DNA from: an uncultured Ramlibacter sp.
GTDB taxonomy: Bacteria > Pseudomonadota > Gammaproteobacteria > Burkholderiales > Burkholderiaceae_C
Assembly (NCBI RefSeq): GCF_936925435.1
Contig: NZ_CAKZHQ010000002.1
Span: 310,001 to 374,000 of the forward strand
Reading direction: 5' to 3'
DNA length: 64,000 nucleotides
The notes beneath the pieces were generated by a model that made no database searches, was not told the DNA's origin, and was given only the letters and a program-made list of their open reading frames with translations. Every line of letters starts with the position of its first letter. Positions within the stretch are counted from its first letter, which is position 1. A program made the translations under genes and the position numbers. This document shows positions 1-9,201 of this stretch, piece after piece.

Positions 1-57
1 ACCGATGGGGCGTTGTGCATGGAGAACAGGTCAGGCGCGCTTGAAGAACAGGGCCCA

Positions 58-81
58 CGTTTTTAAAGACGTTTAAAAACG
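58..81. repeat. AT-rich perfect inverted repeat over the fabF stop codon
   Basis: Two 10-base arms (58-67 and 72-81) are perfect complements around a GACG loop and span the fabF stop codon. The segment is strikingly AT-rich for this DNA. No T-run follows on either strand, so it does not look like an intrinsic terminator. Confidence 0.6.
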
Positions 82-1307
82 AGTGTCCCGTTCGTGCCGC
101 CGAACCCGAAGTTGTTCTTCACGGCCACGTCAATCTTCATGTCCCGCGCCGTGTTGGCGCAGTAGTCCAGGTCGCACTCCGGGTCCTGGTTGAAGATGTT
201 GATGGTCGGCGGGCTCTTTTGCTGGTGGATCGCCAGCACGGTGAAAACCGATTCGATGCCGCCGGCGCCGCCCAGCAGGTGGCCGGTCATGGACTTGGTC
301 GAATTGACAACCAGACTCTTCGCGGCATCGCCGAAAGCGGCCTTGATGGCGTTGGTTTCGTTCAGGTCACCCAGCGGCGTGGAGGTACCGTGGGCATTGA
401 GGTACTGCACCTCGTCGGCATTGACGCCGGCATTGCGCAGCGCGCCCACCATGGAGCGGCGCGGGCCATCCACATCGGGTGCGGTCATGTGGTACGCGTC
501 GGCGCTCATGCCGAATCCGGCAACCTCGGCATAGATCCTGGCGCCGCGCGCCTTGGCATGCTCGTACTCTTCCAGCACCAGCACACCGCCGCCCTCGCCC
601 AGCACGAAGCCGTCGCGGTCCTTGTCCCAGGGGCGCGAAGCCGTCTTGGGATCGTCGTTGCGGGTGGACAGTGCCCTCGACGACGCGAACCCACCAATGC
701 CCAGGGGTGAGATGGCGGCTTCAGCGCCACCGGCGACCATCACATCGGCGTCGCCGCACTCGATCAGGCGGGCCGACAGGCCAATGGCGTGCAGGCCTGT
801 GGTGCAGGCCGTTACCACGGCGATGTTCGGGCCCTTGAATCCGTACTTGATCGACACGTGGCCGGAGATCATGTTGATGATCGAGGCCGGCACAAAAAAC
901 GGCGAGATGCGGCGCGGCCCGCGGTTGGTCAATTCGGCATGGGTCTGCTCGATCATCGGCAGGCCGCCGATGCCGGCGCCGATGTTCACGCCGATGCGCG
1001 TGGCCAGTTCCCCGTCCAGCGCCTCATTGGTGGGCAAGCCGCTGTCGGCCACCGCCTGGCAGGCCGCAGCCAGGCCCAGGTGGATGAACCTGTCCATGTG
1101 CCGGGCGTCCTTCTCGGGGATGTAGTCTCCGATGTTGAAGCCCTTGGCCTCGCCCGCGAACTTGCAGGCGAAGTTGCCTGCATCGAAGTGGGTGATGAGG
1201 TCAATGCCGGAATTGCCGGCAAGCAGATTGGCCCAGGATTGCTCCACCGTGTTGCCCACGGGGCTGACGCAGCCCAGGCCGGTCACGACGACACGGCGAC
1301 GGCTCAT
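63..1307 (-). CDS. fabF: 3-oxoacyl-[ACP] synthase II (KAS II)
   Basis: Condenses malonyl-ACP with acyl-ACP during fatty-acid elongation in the cytosol. The 414-residue product has the full thiolase-fold KAS set: nucleophile Cys168 in TACTTG, His306 in [11 protein letters not shown] and His343 in KSMTGHLLG. It ends in the family tail NGTLVFKRL. It lies 6 bases downstream of acpP and is the last visible gene of the minus-strand fab cluster. The final codons are unusually AT-rich and lie in an inverted repeat. A second tail-like reading, ALFFKRA plus stop (31-54), follows in another frame, suggesting that the 3' end was remodelled. The identification is secure; the history of the tail is inference. 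Confidence 0.97.
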   Translation of the reverse strand: MSRRRVVVTGLGCVSPVGNTVEQSWANLLAGNSGIDLITHFDAGNFACKFAGEAKGFNIGDYIPEKDARHMDRFIHLGLAAACQAVADSGLPTNEALDGELATRIGVNIGAGIGGLPMIEQTHAELTNRGPRRISPFFVPASIINMISGHVSIKYGFKGPNIAVVTACTTGLHAIGLSARLIECGDADVMVAGGAEAAISPLGIGGFASSRALSTRNDDPKTASRPWDKDRDGFVLGEGGGVLVLEEYEHAKARGARIYAEVAGFGMSADAYHMTAPDVDGPRRSMVGALRNAGVNADEVQYLNAHGTSTPLGDLNETNAIKAAFGDAAKSLVVNSTKSMTGHLLGGAGGIESVFTVLAIHQQKSPPTINIFNQDPECDLDYCANTARDMKIDVAVKNNFGFGGTNGTLVFKRL

Positions 1308-1313
1308 TCCGGA

Positions 1314-1655
<342 letters not shown>

Positions 1656-2405
1656 CTATGCCATGTACATGCCGCCATTGACGTGGAGCTCTTGTCCCGT
1701 CACATAGCCGGCCTGGGGCGAGGCAAGGAATGCCACAGCATGCGCAATATCGCCGGGTTTGCCCAGATGGCCCAGCGGAATCTGGCCCAGCAGCGCCTTT
1801 TGCTGCTCTTCGGGCAGGCCCGACGTCATGTCGGTCTCGATGAAGCCGGGCGCCACGCAATTGACCGTGATACCGCGGCTTCCCAATTCGCGCGCCAATG
1901 CGCGTGTCATGCCCGCCACGCCCGCCTTGGCGGCCGCGTAGTTGGCCTGGCCGGCGTTGCCCGAAGCGCCCACCACCGAAGTGATGCTGATGATGCGGCC
2001 GTAGCGCTGCTTCATCATGGTCCGCATGACCGCACGGCTCATCCGGAAGACGGCCTTGAGGTTGGTGTCCAGCACCGCATCCCAGTCCTCGTCCTTCAGC
2101 CGCATGGCCAGCATGTCGCGCGTGATGCCGGCGTTGTTGACCAGCACCTGCAGGCCACCGCGCTCCTTGACGATGCTGTCGATCAGGGCCTCGGCGGCGG
2201 CGACGTCATTGACGTCCAGCCTGGCGCCCTTGCAGCCGGCGTGAGCCGCCAGTGCGGCGCTGATCTTCTGGGCGCCCTCGTTGGTGGTGGCCGTGCCGAT
2301 CACCTGCAGGCCGCGCTGCGCCAGTTCCAGGGCGATGGCCGCACCGATGCCGCGCGATGCGCCCGTGACCAGGGCGACCTGGCCTTCGAATTTGGTCTCG
2401 CTCAT
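1656..2405 (-). CDS. fabG: 3-oxoacyl-[ACP] reductase
   Basis: NADPH-dependent reduction of 3-oxoacyl-ACP, the first reductive step of elongation. The 249-residue classical short-chain dehydrogenase has the Rossmann motif TGASRGIG (14-21), the NNAG motif near 90-93 and the catalytic set Asn115, Ser143, Tyr156 and Lys160. It ends with the usual GGMYMA tail. Its start overlaps the fabD stop by 4 bases (ATGA), so the two are probably translationally coupled. Confidence 0.98.
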   Translation of the reverse strand: MSETKFEGQVALVTGASRGIGAAIALELAQRGLQVIGTATTNEGAQKISAALAAHAGCKGARLDVNDVAAAEALIDSIVKERGGLQVLVNNAGITRDMLAMRLKDEDWDAVLDTNLKAVFRMSRAVMRTMMKQRYGRIISITSVVGASGNAGQANYAAAKAGVAGMTRALARELGSRGITVNCVAPGFIETDMTSGLPEEQQKALLGQIPLGHLGKPGDIAHAVAFLASPQAGYVTGQELHVNGGMYMA

Positions 2406-3352
2406 GCCAATGCTCCCTTCGCTTCGGCCAGCGTGGCGGGGTCGTACAGCGCCATGCCCGTGAGGTCGGCGTCAATGCGCTTGACCAGGCCGGCCAGCAC
2501 CTTGCCGGGGCCGCACTCGACGATGGTGGTCAGGCCGCGCGCCTTGATGGCCTGCACGCACGCGACCCAGCGCACCGGCCCGAAAGCCTGCGCGTACAGG
2601 GCCGCGCGGATGCGGTCCGGGTCGGTCTCGACCTGGACCTCGATGTTGTTGATGAGCGGGATCTGCGGCGCCGCGAAAGCGGTCTGCGCCAGCTTGTCCT
2701 TGAGCTTTTCGGCCGCGGGCTTCATCAGGCTGGAATGAAAGGGTGCGGACACCGGCAGCAGCAGCGCACGTTTGGCGCCGTTGGCCTTGAGCACCTCGCA
2801 GGCCTTGTCCACCGCAGCCTTGCTGCCGGCGATCACGGTCTGGGCCGGATCGTTGAAGTTCACTGCCTCGACGACCTCGGCGGTATTGGCGCCGAAAGAG
2901 CGGGCCGCTTCGGCGCAGCCCTCGATGACTTTGTGCGCATCCATCCCCAGCACCGCCGCCATGGCGCCGGTACCCACCGGCACCGCGTCCTGCATGGCCT
3001 GGGCACGGAATCGCACCAGCGGCACGGCCTGGGCCAGCGTCAGCACGCCCGAGGCCACCAATGCGGAGTACTCGCCCAGCGAGTGGCCCGCCACCGCGGC
3101 CGGCGCAGCGCCACCTTCGGCCAGCCAGGCGCGGTAAGCGGCGATCGCCGCCACCAGCATCACGGGCTGGGTGTTGGTGGTCAGGGCCAGCGATTCCTTG
3201 GGGCCCTCCTTGATCAACAGGGCCAGATCCTGGTCCAGGGCATCGGAAGCTTCCCGCAGGGTCTGGGCCACGGCCGGGTGCTCGCCCCAGGCGTCGAGCA
3301 TGCCAACCGACTGCGAGCCCTGGCCCGGAAACACGAAAGCAAAGGGTTTCAT
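2402..3352 (-). CDS. fabD: malonyl-CoA:ACP transacylase
   Basis: Loads malonate onto ACP. The product has the GQGSQ N-terminal motif, nucleophile Ser91 in GHSLGEYS and His206 in VSAPFHSSLM. I chose the ATG at 3352, giving 316 residues that begin MKPFAFVFPGQGSQ. An in-frame start 15 bases upstream only adds non-conserved residues. It lies between fabH and fabG, and its stop overlaps the fabG start. Confidence 0.97.
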   Translation of the reverse strand: MKPFAFVFPGQGSQSVGMLDAWGEHPAVAQTLREASDALDQDLALLIKEGPKESLALTTNTQPVMLVAAIAAYRAWLAEGGAAPAAVAGHSLGEYSALVASGVLTLAQAVPLVRFRAQAMQDAVPVGTGAMAAVLGMDAHKVIEGCAEAARSFGANTAEVVEAVNFNDPAQTVIAGSKAAVDKACEVLKANGAKRALLLPVSAPFHSSLMKPAAEKLKDKLAQTAFAAPQIPLINNIEVQVETDPDRIRAALYAQAFGPVRWVACVQAIKARGLTTIVECGPGKVLAGLVKRIDADLTGMALYDPATLAEAKGALA

Positions 3353-3403
3353 GCGCGTTTGCCTCAATGGATTGTGAAAGTGCGAAGCCGGTGGCTGGCG
3401 GGA

Positions 3404-4381
3404 CTAGAAGTCCAGCAGCACCGCGCCCCAGGTGAAGCCACCGCCCACGCCCTCGAGCATGAGCGTGTCGCCCTTCTTGATCTTGCCGTTGCGCACCCAG
3501 GCATCGAGCGCCAGCGGGATCGATGCCGCCGAGGTGTTGCCATGCTGGTCCACCGTCACCACCACCTTGTCCATCGGCAGCTTCAGCTTCTTGGCCGTGC
3601 TCTGCATGATGCGGATGTTGGCCTGGTGGGGGATCAGCCAGTCGATGTCGGCTTCGGTCTTGCCGGCCTTGGCCAGCGTGGCGCGCGCCGCGTCCTCGAG
3701 CACGCCGACGGCGAGCTTGAAGACGGCCTGGCCGTCCATCTTGAGGACGGGATCGCCCAGCACCTGTCCGCCCGACACCGTGCCCGGAACGCACAGGATG
3801 CCCACGTGCTTGCCGTCGGCATGCAGGTCGCTCGCCAGGATGCCCGGGGTGTCCGATGCTTCCAGCACCACGGCGCCGGCGCCGTCGCCGAACAGCACGC
3901 AGGTCGTGCGGTCGCTGAAATCCAGGATGCGCGAGAACACTTCCGCGCCAATGACCAGCGCCTTGTTGGCAGCCCCGGTCTGGATCATGGAATCGGCCAC
4001 CGTCAGCGCATAGACGAAGCCGCTGCAGACGGCCTGCACATCGAAAGCCGCGCAGCCACCGATGCCCAGCTTGTTCTGCAAGATGCAGGCGGCTGAGGGG
4101 AACACCATGTCCGGCGTCGAGGTCGCCACGATGATCAGGTCGATGTCGCTGGCCGGGATGCTGGCAGCTTCCAGGGCCTGGCGCGCAGCCTGCGCGCCCA
4201 GGTCACTGGTGGTGACATCCGGTGCAGCGAAATGGCGGGCCCGGATGCCGGTGCGCTCGACGATCCATTCGTCGGAGGTCTCGACACCCTTGGCGGCCAG
4301 TTCTGCCGCCAAGTCGGCGTTGGTCAGCCGGCGCGGCGGCAGGTAGCTGCCAGTGCCGGTGATGCGGGAATAGCGTCTCAT
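3404..4381 (-). CDS. fabH: 3-oxoacyl-[ACP] synthase III (KAS III)
   Basis: Starts fatty-acid synthesis by condensing acetyl-CoA with malonyl-ACP. The triad is Cys119 in QAVCSGF, His252 in PHQANIRI and Asn282 in HGNTSAAS. The ATG at 4381 gives 325 residues starting [16 protein letters not shown], the normal family N-terminus; 23 further in-frame residues upstream resemble nothing in the family. plsX ends 7 bases upstream, the standard plsX-fabH pairing. Confidence 0.98.
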   Translation of the reverse strand: MRRYSRITGTGSYLPPRRLTNADLAAELAAKGVETSDEWIVERTGIRARHFAAPDVTTSDLGAQAARQALEAASIPASDIDLIIVATSTPDMVFPSAACILQNKLGIGGCAAFDVQAVCSGFVYALTVADSMIQTGAANKALVIGAEVFSRILDFSDRTTCVLFGDGAGAVVLEASDTPGILASDLHADGKHVGILCVPGTVSGGQVLGDPVLKMDGQAVFKLAVGVLEDAARATLAKAGKTEADIDWLIPHQANIRIMQSTAKKLKLPMDKVVVTVDQHGNTSAASIPLALDAWVRNGKIKKGDTLMLEGVGGGFTWGAVLLDF

Positions 4382-4388
4382 AGAGGTT

Positions 4389-5435
4389 TCAGGTTGCGTC
4401 GGCCTCGAGGGGCGCTGCCTCGGCTTCCCGCACCAGCAGGGGCCGGGCATGGGCTATGCGCGCCTGGACCCGGTCCAGCAATTGATTTCGGGCCGCATCA
4501 TACGCCCGGCCCAGGGCCTGCTCGAAAGCGAACTCGTCGGCCGAGCCATGGCTCTTGAACACCAGCCCGCGCAGCCCCAGCAGGGCCGCACCGTTGTAAC
4601 GGCGGTAGTCGACGCGACTTTTAAACGCAGTTAAGACAGGTAAAGCAAAGATGCCTGCAATTTTTGTCAATGGGTTGCGGGAAAATTCCTCGCGGAGAAA
4701 GCCGCCAATCATGCTGGCCAGGCCTTCGCTGGTCTTCAAGGCGACATTGCCGACGAAACCGTCACAGACCACGATGTCGGTCGTCCCCTTGAAAATGTCG
4801 TTGCCTTCGACATTTCCGTAAAAATTCAAATCTCCGGAATTGGCTGCAGATCGCAGCAATTCACCTGCTTTTTTGATGACATCGTTGCCCTTGATGACTT
4901 CTTCACCGATGTTGAGCAGGCCGACCGAGGGCTGGTCTTCATTCTTCAGAGCCGACACCAGGGCCGAGCCCATGACGGCGAACTGCAGCAGGTGGTGTTC
5001 GGTGCAGTCGACATTGGCGCCCAGGTCCAGCACCGTGGTGGAGCCGCCCTTGGCATTGGGCAGGGGCGAGGCGATGGCGGGGCGGTCGATGCCGTCCAGA
5101 GTCTTGAGAAGGTAACGCGCCAGCGCCATCAGGGCGCCGGTGTTGCCGGCGGACACTGCCGCCTGGGCCTGGCCGTCCTTGACCTGCTGGATGGCCACGC
5201 GCATCGAAGAATCCCTCTTCTTGCGCAGCGCCACTTCGACGCTATCGTCCATGGCCACCACTTCGCTGGCCGCGACGATACGCGCGCGCGGGTGACTGAA
5301 GGCCTGCAGGCTGGCCGGGGCGCCCACCAGCAGCAGGCGGGCATCAGGATGGTGGTCGAGGAATTGCCGGCAGGCAGCGAGGGTGACGCGGGGACCGTGG
5401 TCGCCCCCCATGCAATCGACAGCCAGTGTGGTCAT
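4389..5435 (-). CDS. plsX: phosphate acyltransferase PlsX
   Basis: Makes acyl-phosphate from acyl-ACP, linking fatty-acid and phospholipid synthesis at the membrane face. The ATG at 5435 gives 348 residues beginning [15 protein letters not shown], the family N-terminal motif. Conserved blocks such as [12 protein letters not shown] and [13 protein letters not shown] are present. The middle part (about 4610-4880) is visibly richer in A and T than the rest of the gene and its neighbours, with codons such as TTT, AAA and ATT. A terminator-like hairpin separates it from rpmF upstream, so plsX may depend on readthrough or its own promoter. Confidence 0.97.
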   Translation of the reverse strand: MTTLAVDCMGGDHGPRVTLAACRQFLDHHPDARLLLVGAPASLQAFSHPRARIVAASEVVAMDDSVEVALRKKRDSSMRVAIQQVKDGQAQAAVSAGNTGALMALARYLLKTLDGIDRPAIASPLPNAKGGSTTVLDLGANVDCTEHHLLQFAVMGSALVSALKNEDQPSVGLLNIGEEVIKGNDVIKKAGELLRSAANSGDLNFYGNVEGNDIFKGTTDIVVCDGFVGNVALKTSEGLASMIGGFLREEFSRNPLTKIAGIFALPVLTAFKSRVDYRRYNGAALLGLRGLVFKSHGSADEFAFEQALGRAYDAARNQLLDRVQARIAHARPLLVREAEAAPLEADAT

Positions 5436-5473
5436 GGACTCAAATGTAGAGCGAGACGGGGCGGCCGAACCCA

Positions 5474-5514
5474 AACAAAAGGCCCGTGCTGCGCAAAGCG
5501 CGGCACCGGGCCTT
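5474..5514 (-). terminator. hairpin terminator/attenuator between rpmF and plsX
   Basis: Arms 5479-5494 and 5498-5514 pair almost completely (AAGGCCCG with CGGGCCTT, then a second 8-base helix with one wobble and one bulged base) around a three-base loop. In minus-strand RNA the stem is followed by a U-rich CCUUUUGUUU run. That is the form of a Rho-independent terminator, placed after rpmF and before plsX. The outer stem resembles the one after rne. Confidence 0.75.
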
Positions 5515-5532
5515 GGAGGCTACGAAGCGCAA

Positions 5533-5715
5533 TCAGGCTTCGTTCTTGGTCTTGAGCACCTTGCGGCCACGGTAGAAGCCGGTCGGGCTGATGTGGTGGC
5601 GCAGGTGGGTTTCGCCGGTGGTCGGTTCCACGGCGATGCCCGGCACCACGAGGGCGTTGTGCGAGCGGTGCATGCCGCGCTTGGACGGGGACTTTTTGTT
5701 CTGCTGGACGGCCAT
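5533..5715 (-). CDS. rpmF: 50S ribosomal protein L32
   Basis: Large-subunit ribosomal protein. The 60-residue basic product begins [19 protein letters not shown], the usual L32 start, and contains HRLR-like [16 protein letters not shown]. It sits between yceD and plsX as in many proteobacteria. Its ATG is roughly 100 bases downstream of a consensus -10 box, leaving a moderately long leader. A strong hairpin follows the stop codon. Confidence 0.97.
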   Translation of the reverse strand: MAVQQNKKSPSKRGMHRSHNALVVPGIAVEPTTGETHLRHHISPTGFYRGRKVLKTKNEA

Positions 5716-5824
5716 GATGGGCTCCTGGACTTTGGGCCCGGCGCCATGGGCGCTGGGCGGGTTAATCGATTGGGTTGGCGGGAACGCACGGGAAGCCGGA
5801 CGGCCGTTCAGCGCGAAGCCCGCA

Positions 5825-5853
5825 ATTATAGCCCAAGCTGTTGATTTTCCTAA
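5825..5853 (-). promoter_or_regulatory. candidate sigma70 promoter for rpmF
   Basis: A perfect TATAAT (minus strand, 5825-5830) lies 17 bases from a weak TTAGGA -35 (5848-5853) overlapping the yceD stop codon. The predicted start is near 5818, about 100 bases before the rpmF ATG, so rpmF may be transcribed apart from yceD. Confidence 0.5.
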
Positions 5854-6395
5854 GATTTACCAGTTTTGAGCTTTTCCAGCTGGGCGAAGGGGTTGTCGCG
5901 CGCCCCTGCAGCGGCCTCAAAGTCCTTGTCGGCCACGGTCAGCTTGACCGGCTCCGGACAGGCCTCATGGCGCGGGACCACCGGCATCTCCATCAGCAAT
6001 TCGTCCTCGACCAGTTCGGCCAGGTCGAAGCTGGCCGACAGGGCCAGCAGGTCTTCCTCGGCCTCGTCGTCCTGGGCCGCCGCGGTCTCCTCGTCGGCCA
6101 CGAAGCGGAATGACCGGTCGACCGTCACAGCCACATCCACCGGCCCCAGGCAGCGCTGGCAGACCAGTGGCAGCGTGGCATCGGCCTGCAGATGCAGCCA
6201 GACCTGAGGATTCACATGCTCTGCATTGCGCAACTCGCCCTGGGCCGCCCACGCCAGGGGCAGGCCGGCGCCACGGCCCTGGGTTTCGGCCAGCAAGCGG
6301 GGGTATTGGTCGAGCGTGTCCCGACCGGCCAGTTGCGCGCCCTCTTCGGCAAAGCTTTTGATATCGAGCCGGCGTGCGGCGAACTCTTTGTTCAT
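5850..6395 (-). CDS. yceD: YceD/DUF177 family protein
   Basis: DUF177 protein encoded next to rpmF. Family members are associated with large-subunit rRNA metabolism, but no activity can be read here. The ATG at 6395 gives 181 residues starting [19 protein letters not shown]. The Cys-bearing [14 protein letters not shown] segment and the acidic stretch that follows are typical. An in-frame upstream extension of 30 residues would overlap the divergent maf gene and is not conserved-looking. The gene is divergent from maf across only 25 bases. Confidence 0.93.
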   Translation of the reverse strand: MNKEFAARRLDIKSFAEEGAQLAGRDTLDQYPRLLAETQGRGAGLPLAWAAQGELRNAEHVNPQVWLHLQADATLPLVCQRCLGPVDVAVTVDRSFRFVADEETAAAQDDEAEEDLLALSASFDLAELVEDELLMEMPVVPRHEACPEPVKLTVADKDFEAAAGARDNPFAQLEKLKTGKS

Positions 6396-6420
6396 GCAGC
6401 CAGTGTAAGAGAATCGCCCC

Positions 6421-7038
6421 ATGCCCGAGACCCCTGCCACCGCTGCCCCTCCCTCCCCCAACCGCCTGCTCGTGCTGGGCTCCACCTCGCGCTACCGGCG
6501 CGAATTGCTGACCCGACTGGGCCTGCCCTTCGAGGTGGCAGCGCCCGAGGTCGATGAAACCCCGCAAGCCGGTGAAGCGCCAGCGGTGCTGGCGCGGCGG
6601 CTGGCGCTGGAAAAGGCGCGCGCGGTGGCGCGGCGCTTTCCCCAGGCGGTGGTGATCGGCTCGGACCAGGTGGCCGACCTGGCGGGTGAAAGCCTGGGCA
6701 AGCCCGGCAACCACGCCAACGCGACCGCGCAGCTGCGGCGCATGCGCGGCCAGACGGTGGTGTTCCAGACCGCTCTGGCCGTGGTCTGTGTGGAAAGCGG
6801 CTTCGAGCAGCTTGATCTGGCGCCCGTGCGCGTGCAATTCCGCGACCTGTCCGACGCCGAGATCGAGGCCTATCTGCAGGCCGAGCAGCCCTATGACTGC
6901 GCCGGCAGCGCCAAGAGCGAGGGCCTGGGCATCGCCCTGCTGGAGTCCATCGCCAGCGACGACCCCACGGCCCTGGTGGGCCTGCCCCTGATCCGCACCT
7001 GCCGGATGTTGCGCGCCGCCGGCCTGAGGGTGATCTGA
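6421..7038 (+). CDS. maf: Maf family nucleotide pyrophosphatase (YceF type)
   Basis: House-cleaning nucleoside triphosphate pyrophosphatase; the YceF subgroup prefers m7GTP (family knowledge). The 205-residue product has the N-terminal LGSTSRYRRELL motif, FEVAAPEVDET and IGSDQVADL with catalytic Asp82, plus the C-terminal LPLIRTCRML. The first 13 residues are Pro/Ala-rich and probably disordered. The stop overlaps the following methylase start by one base, indicating one transcript. Confidence 0.92.
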   Translation: MPETPATAAPPSPNRLLVLGSTSRYRRELLTRLGLPFEVAAPEVDETPQAGEAPAVLARRLALEKARAVARRFPQAVVIGSDQVADLAGESLGKPGNHANATAQLRRMRGQTVVFQTALAVVCVESGFEQLDLAPVRVQFRDLSDAEIEAYLQAEQPYDCAGSAKSEGLGIALLESIASDDPTALVGLPLIRTCRMLRAAGLRVI

Positions 7039-7799
7039 TGGCCAGCCTGGGCAAGCTGCTGCTGGTGCCGGCGCCGCTGGACTTCGGCTGCGATGTGCAG
7101 GCGCCGCTGTCGGACGCCCTGCCCGACGCCACGCTGGCCGCCGCCGCCGGCCTGGACCACTGGATCTGCGAGAACGCCAAGTCCACCCGCGCCTACCTCA
7201 AGCGGGTGCACGAGATCCACCCCCTGGTCAAACCCGTGCAGGAGCAGGTGATCACCGAACTGCCGCGCGAGGTCCACAAAAAGGGTGACCACGCAGTGGC
7301 TTACGACGCCAGGCCCCTGCTGGCGCCGGCCCTGCAAGGCCACGACATCGGCCTGGTCAGCGAGGCCGGCATGCCGGCCATCGCCGACCCCGGCGCCTCG
7401 GTGGTGCGCGCCGCCCACGACATGGGCCTGCAGGTGCAGCCGTTGGTGGGCCCGGTGTCCTTGCTGCTGGCCCTGGCCGCCAGCGGCCTGAACGGTCAGA
7501 GTTTCGCCTTCGTGGGCTACCTGCCGCAGGACGCCGTCGAGCGCGCCAAGCGCATCCGCGAGCTCGAATCCCTGGCCTTGAAGAGCGGCCAGACCCAGTT
7601 GTTCATCGAGACGCCCTACCGCAACCTGGCGCTGTGGACGGCGCTGGTGCAGACGCTGCAGCCCAACACGCGGCTGGCCGTGGCCAGCGGCCTGACCCTG
7701 CCGCGCGCCCTGGTGCGCAGCGACACGGTCAAGGGCTGGAAGCAAAAACCGGCACCGCTGGACGGCGATACGCCGGCTGTGTTTTTGCTGGGACGCTAG
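7038..7799 (+). CDS. RsmI-like SAM-dependent methyltransferase (tetrapyrrole methylase fold)
   Basis: 253-residue member of the RsmI/tetrapyrrole methylase superfamily. The characteristic GLVSEAGMPAIADPGASVV loop and LVGPVSLLLALAASG are present. RsmI 2'-O-methylates C1402 of 16S rRNA, but this protein is shorter and its N-terminus (LLVPAPLDFG) differs from the usual glycine-rich start, so it may be a paralogous subgroup with another substrate. It is coupled to maf and converges on sppA with a 4-base gap. Confidence 0.85.
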   Translation: MASLGKLLLVPAPLDFGCDVQAPLSDALPDATLAAAAGLDHWICENAKSTRAYLKRVHEIHPLVKPVQEQVITELPREVHKKGDHAVAYDARPLLAPALQGHDIGLVSEAGMPAIADPGASVVRAAHDMGLQVQPLVGPVSLLLALAASGLNGQSFAFVGYLPQDAVERAKRIRELESLALKSGQTQLFIETPYRNLALWTALVQTLQPNTRLAVASGLTLPRALVRSDTVKGWKQKPAPLDGDTPAVFLLGR

Positions 7800-7803
7800 G
7801 CGC

Positions 7804-8829
7804 TCAGCGCAGCGCCGGTGCGGTCTTGAGCGCGCGCATGGCGCCCTCGCCCATCGCCGCGCCGAACTTCTTGACCAGGCGCTCGGCCACGTTGTCGCGC
7901 CGGGTGTAGTCGACCAGGTCCTCGGCCTTGACCACTTCACGCGCGACGAAGTCCAGGTTGCCCAGCTGGTCGGCCAGGCCCATCTCCACCGCCTGCTGGC
8001 CGGTCCAGAACAGGCCGCTGAACAGCTCGGGGGTTTCTTTCAGCCGCTTGCCGCGGCCGGCCTTGACGGTGTCGATGAACTGCTTGTGGACCAGGTCCAG
8101 CATCTGCTGCGCATGGGCGCGCTGCTTGTCGGTCTGCGGGCTGAAGGGGTCGAGGAAGCCCTTGTTCTCGCCGGCCGTCATCAGGCGACGCTCCACGCCC
8201 AGCTTCTCCATGATGCCGACGAAGCCAAAGCCGTCCATCAGCACGCCGATGCTGCCGACGATGCTGGCCTTGTCGACGAAGATCTTGTCGGCTGCCGCCG
8301 CGATGTAGTAGGCCGCCGAGGCGCAGGACTCTTCCACCACCGCGTAGACCGGCTTCTTGTACTTGGCCTTCAGGCGCTTGATCTCGTCGTTGATGATGCC
8401 GGCCTGCACCGGGCTGCCGCCCGGCGAGTTAATCAGCAGCACCAGGGCCTGGGCCCCGGTGTCCTCGAAGGCGGCGCGCATGGCGGCCACCACGAACTCG
8501 GCGCTGGCGTCCGAGCCCTCGGCGATCTCGCCCTTGATCTCGATCACGGCCGTGTGCGGCAGCGACTTGTCGGCGCTGCTCGGGCCGCCCCGGCCTATCG
8601 CCATCCACAACAGCACGACCAGGAACACCAGCCAGGCCAGCCGCACGAAAGTGCGCCAGCGCCGCGCGCTGCGCTGCTCAGCCAGCGTGGCAAACAACAG
8701 CCGCTCCATCGTGGAGTGCTCCCAGCCGGGCTTTCCAGCTTCATTTTTGATAGCAGATCGCGAAGATTCGGCGGGGGCTACAGCCGGATTTCCTTCGTCA
8801 GAAGGGCCGGGCGGCAGGGATTCGTTCAT
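7804..8829 (-). CDS. sppA: SppA-like S49 family signal-peptide peptidase
   Basis: Membrane-anchored serine protease that degrades cleaved signal peptides. One transmembrane segment spans residues 61-79. LLINSPGGSPVQ (132-142) forms the oxyanion region, Ser171 in CASAAYYIA is the expected nucleophile and Lys223 in GENKGFLDPF the general base. Residues about 14-29 before the membrane segment are encoded by a dispersed palindromic repeat also found in hemD. The gene is the last of a minus-strand run starting at rluC, immediately after the Rieske gene. Confidence 0.93.
   Translation of the reverse strand: MNESLPPGPSDEGNPAVAPAESSRSAIKNEAGKPGWEHSTMERLLFATLAEQRSARRWRTFVRLAWLVFLVVLLWMAIGRGGPSSADKSLPHTAVIEIKGEIAEGSDASAEFVVAAMRAAFEDTGAQALVLLINSPGGSPVQAGIINDEIKRLKAKYKKPVYAVVEESCASAAYYIAAAADKIFVDKASIVGSIGVLMDGFGFVGIMEKLGVERRLMTAGENKGFLDPFSPQTDKQRAHAQQMLDLVHKQFIDTVKAGRGKRLKETPELFSGLFWTGQQAVEMGLADQLGNLDFVAREVVKAEDLVDYTRRDNVAERLVKKFGAAMGEGAMRALKTAPALR
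8743..8793. repeat. dispersed palindromic repeat, copy 1 (inside sppA)
   Basis: Matches the hemD copy in an ungapped alignment: ATAGCA at 8750 and GCTACAGCCGG at 8777 are 27 bases apart, exactly as at 17537 and 17564. In the sppA frame it encodes PAVAP, six variable residues, then AIK and Ala. Confidence 0.75.
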
Positions 8830-8831
8830 GG

Positions 8832-9197
8832 TCAGAATGCCAGGGGATGGAGGTTGTGGGCAGTATGCCAGTGCACGACACCATCATGCTCGGTGAGGTT
8901 GATCTTGAGCAGGCCGCCGCGGCAAGGCCCGCCGGCACACTCACCGGTGTCGGGGCGGTAGGCCGCGCCGTGGGTGGCGCACAGCAGCCAGCGGCCGCTG
9001 TCGTCGAAAAAGCGGTTGGGCTGGTAGTCCATTTCCATGGCCACATGGGCGCAGCGGTTCAGGTAAGCATGCACTCGGCCTTCGAAGCGCACCGCAAACG
9101 CGCGGCAAGTCTGGCCGCCGGCCACCACATCGAAGGGCACGGCCTCACCGCCCTCCACCAGGTCGGCGCTATTGCACAGCGCGACGGCCTGCTCCAT
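8832..9197 (-). CDS. Rieske [2Fe-2S] protein
   Basis: Small soluble Rieske-fold protein with Cys49/His51 (CAH) and Cys73/His76 (CATH) to bind a 2Fe-2S cluster. The ATG at 9197 gives 121 residues beginning MEQAVALCNSADL. Longer in-frame readings run into the upstream phosphatase gene. No membrane segment or catalytic domain is attached, so it is probably a stand-alone ferredoxin-like electron carrier; its partner is not identifiable from the sequence. The spacing to the HAD gene is 4 bases. Confidence 0.9.
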   Translation of the reverse strand: MEQAVALCNSADLVEGGEAVPFDVVAGGQTCRAFAVRFEGRVHAYLNRCAHVAMEMDYQPNRFFDDSGRWLLCATHGAAYRPDTGECAGGPCRGGLLKINLTEHDGVVHWHTAHNLHPLAF

Positions 9198-9201
9198 CAC
9201 A

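Noticed and set aside
58..81. Inverted repeat after fabF as a Rho-independent terminator
   Set aside because: The stem is AT-rich and not followed by a T-run in the minus-strand direction.
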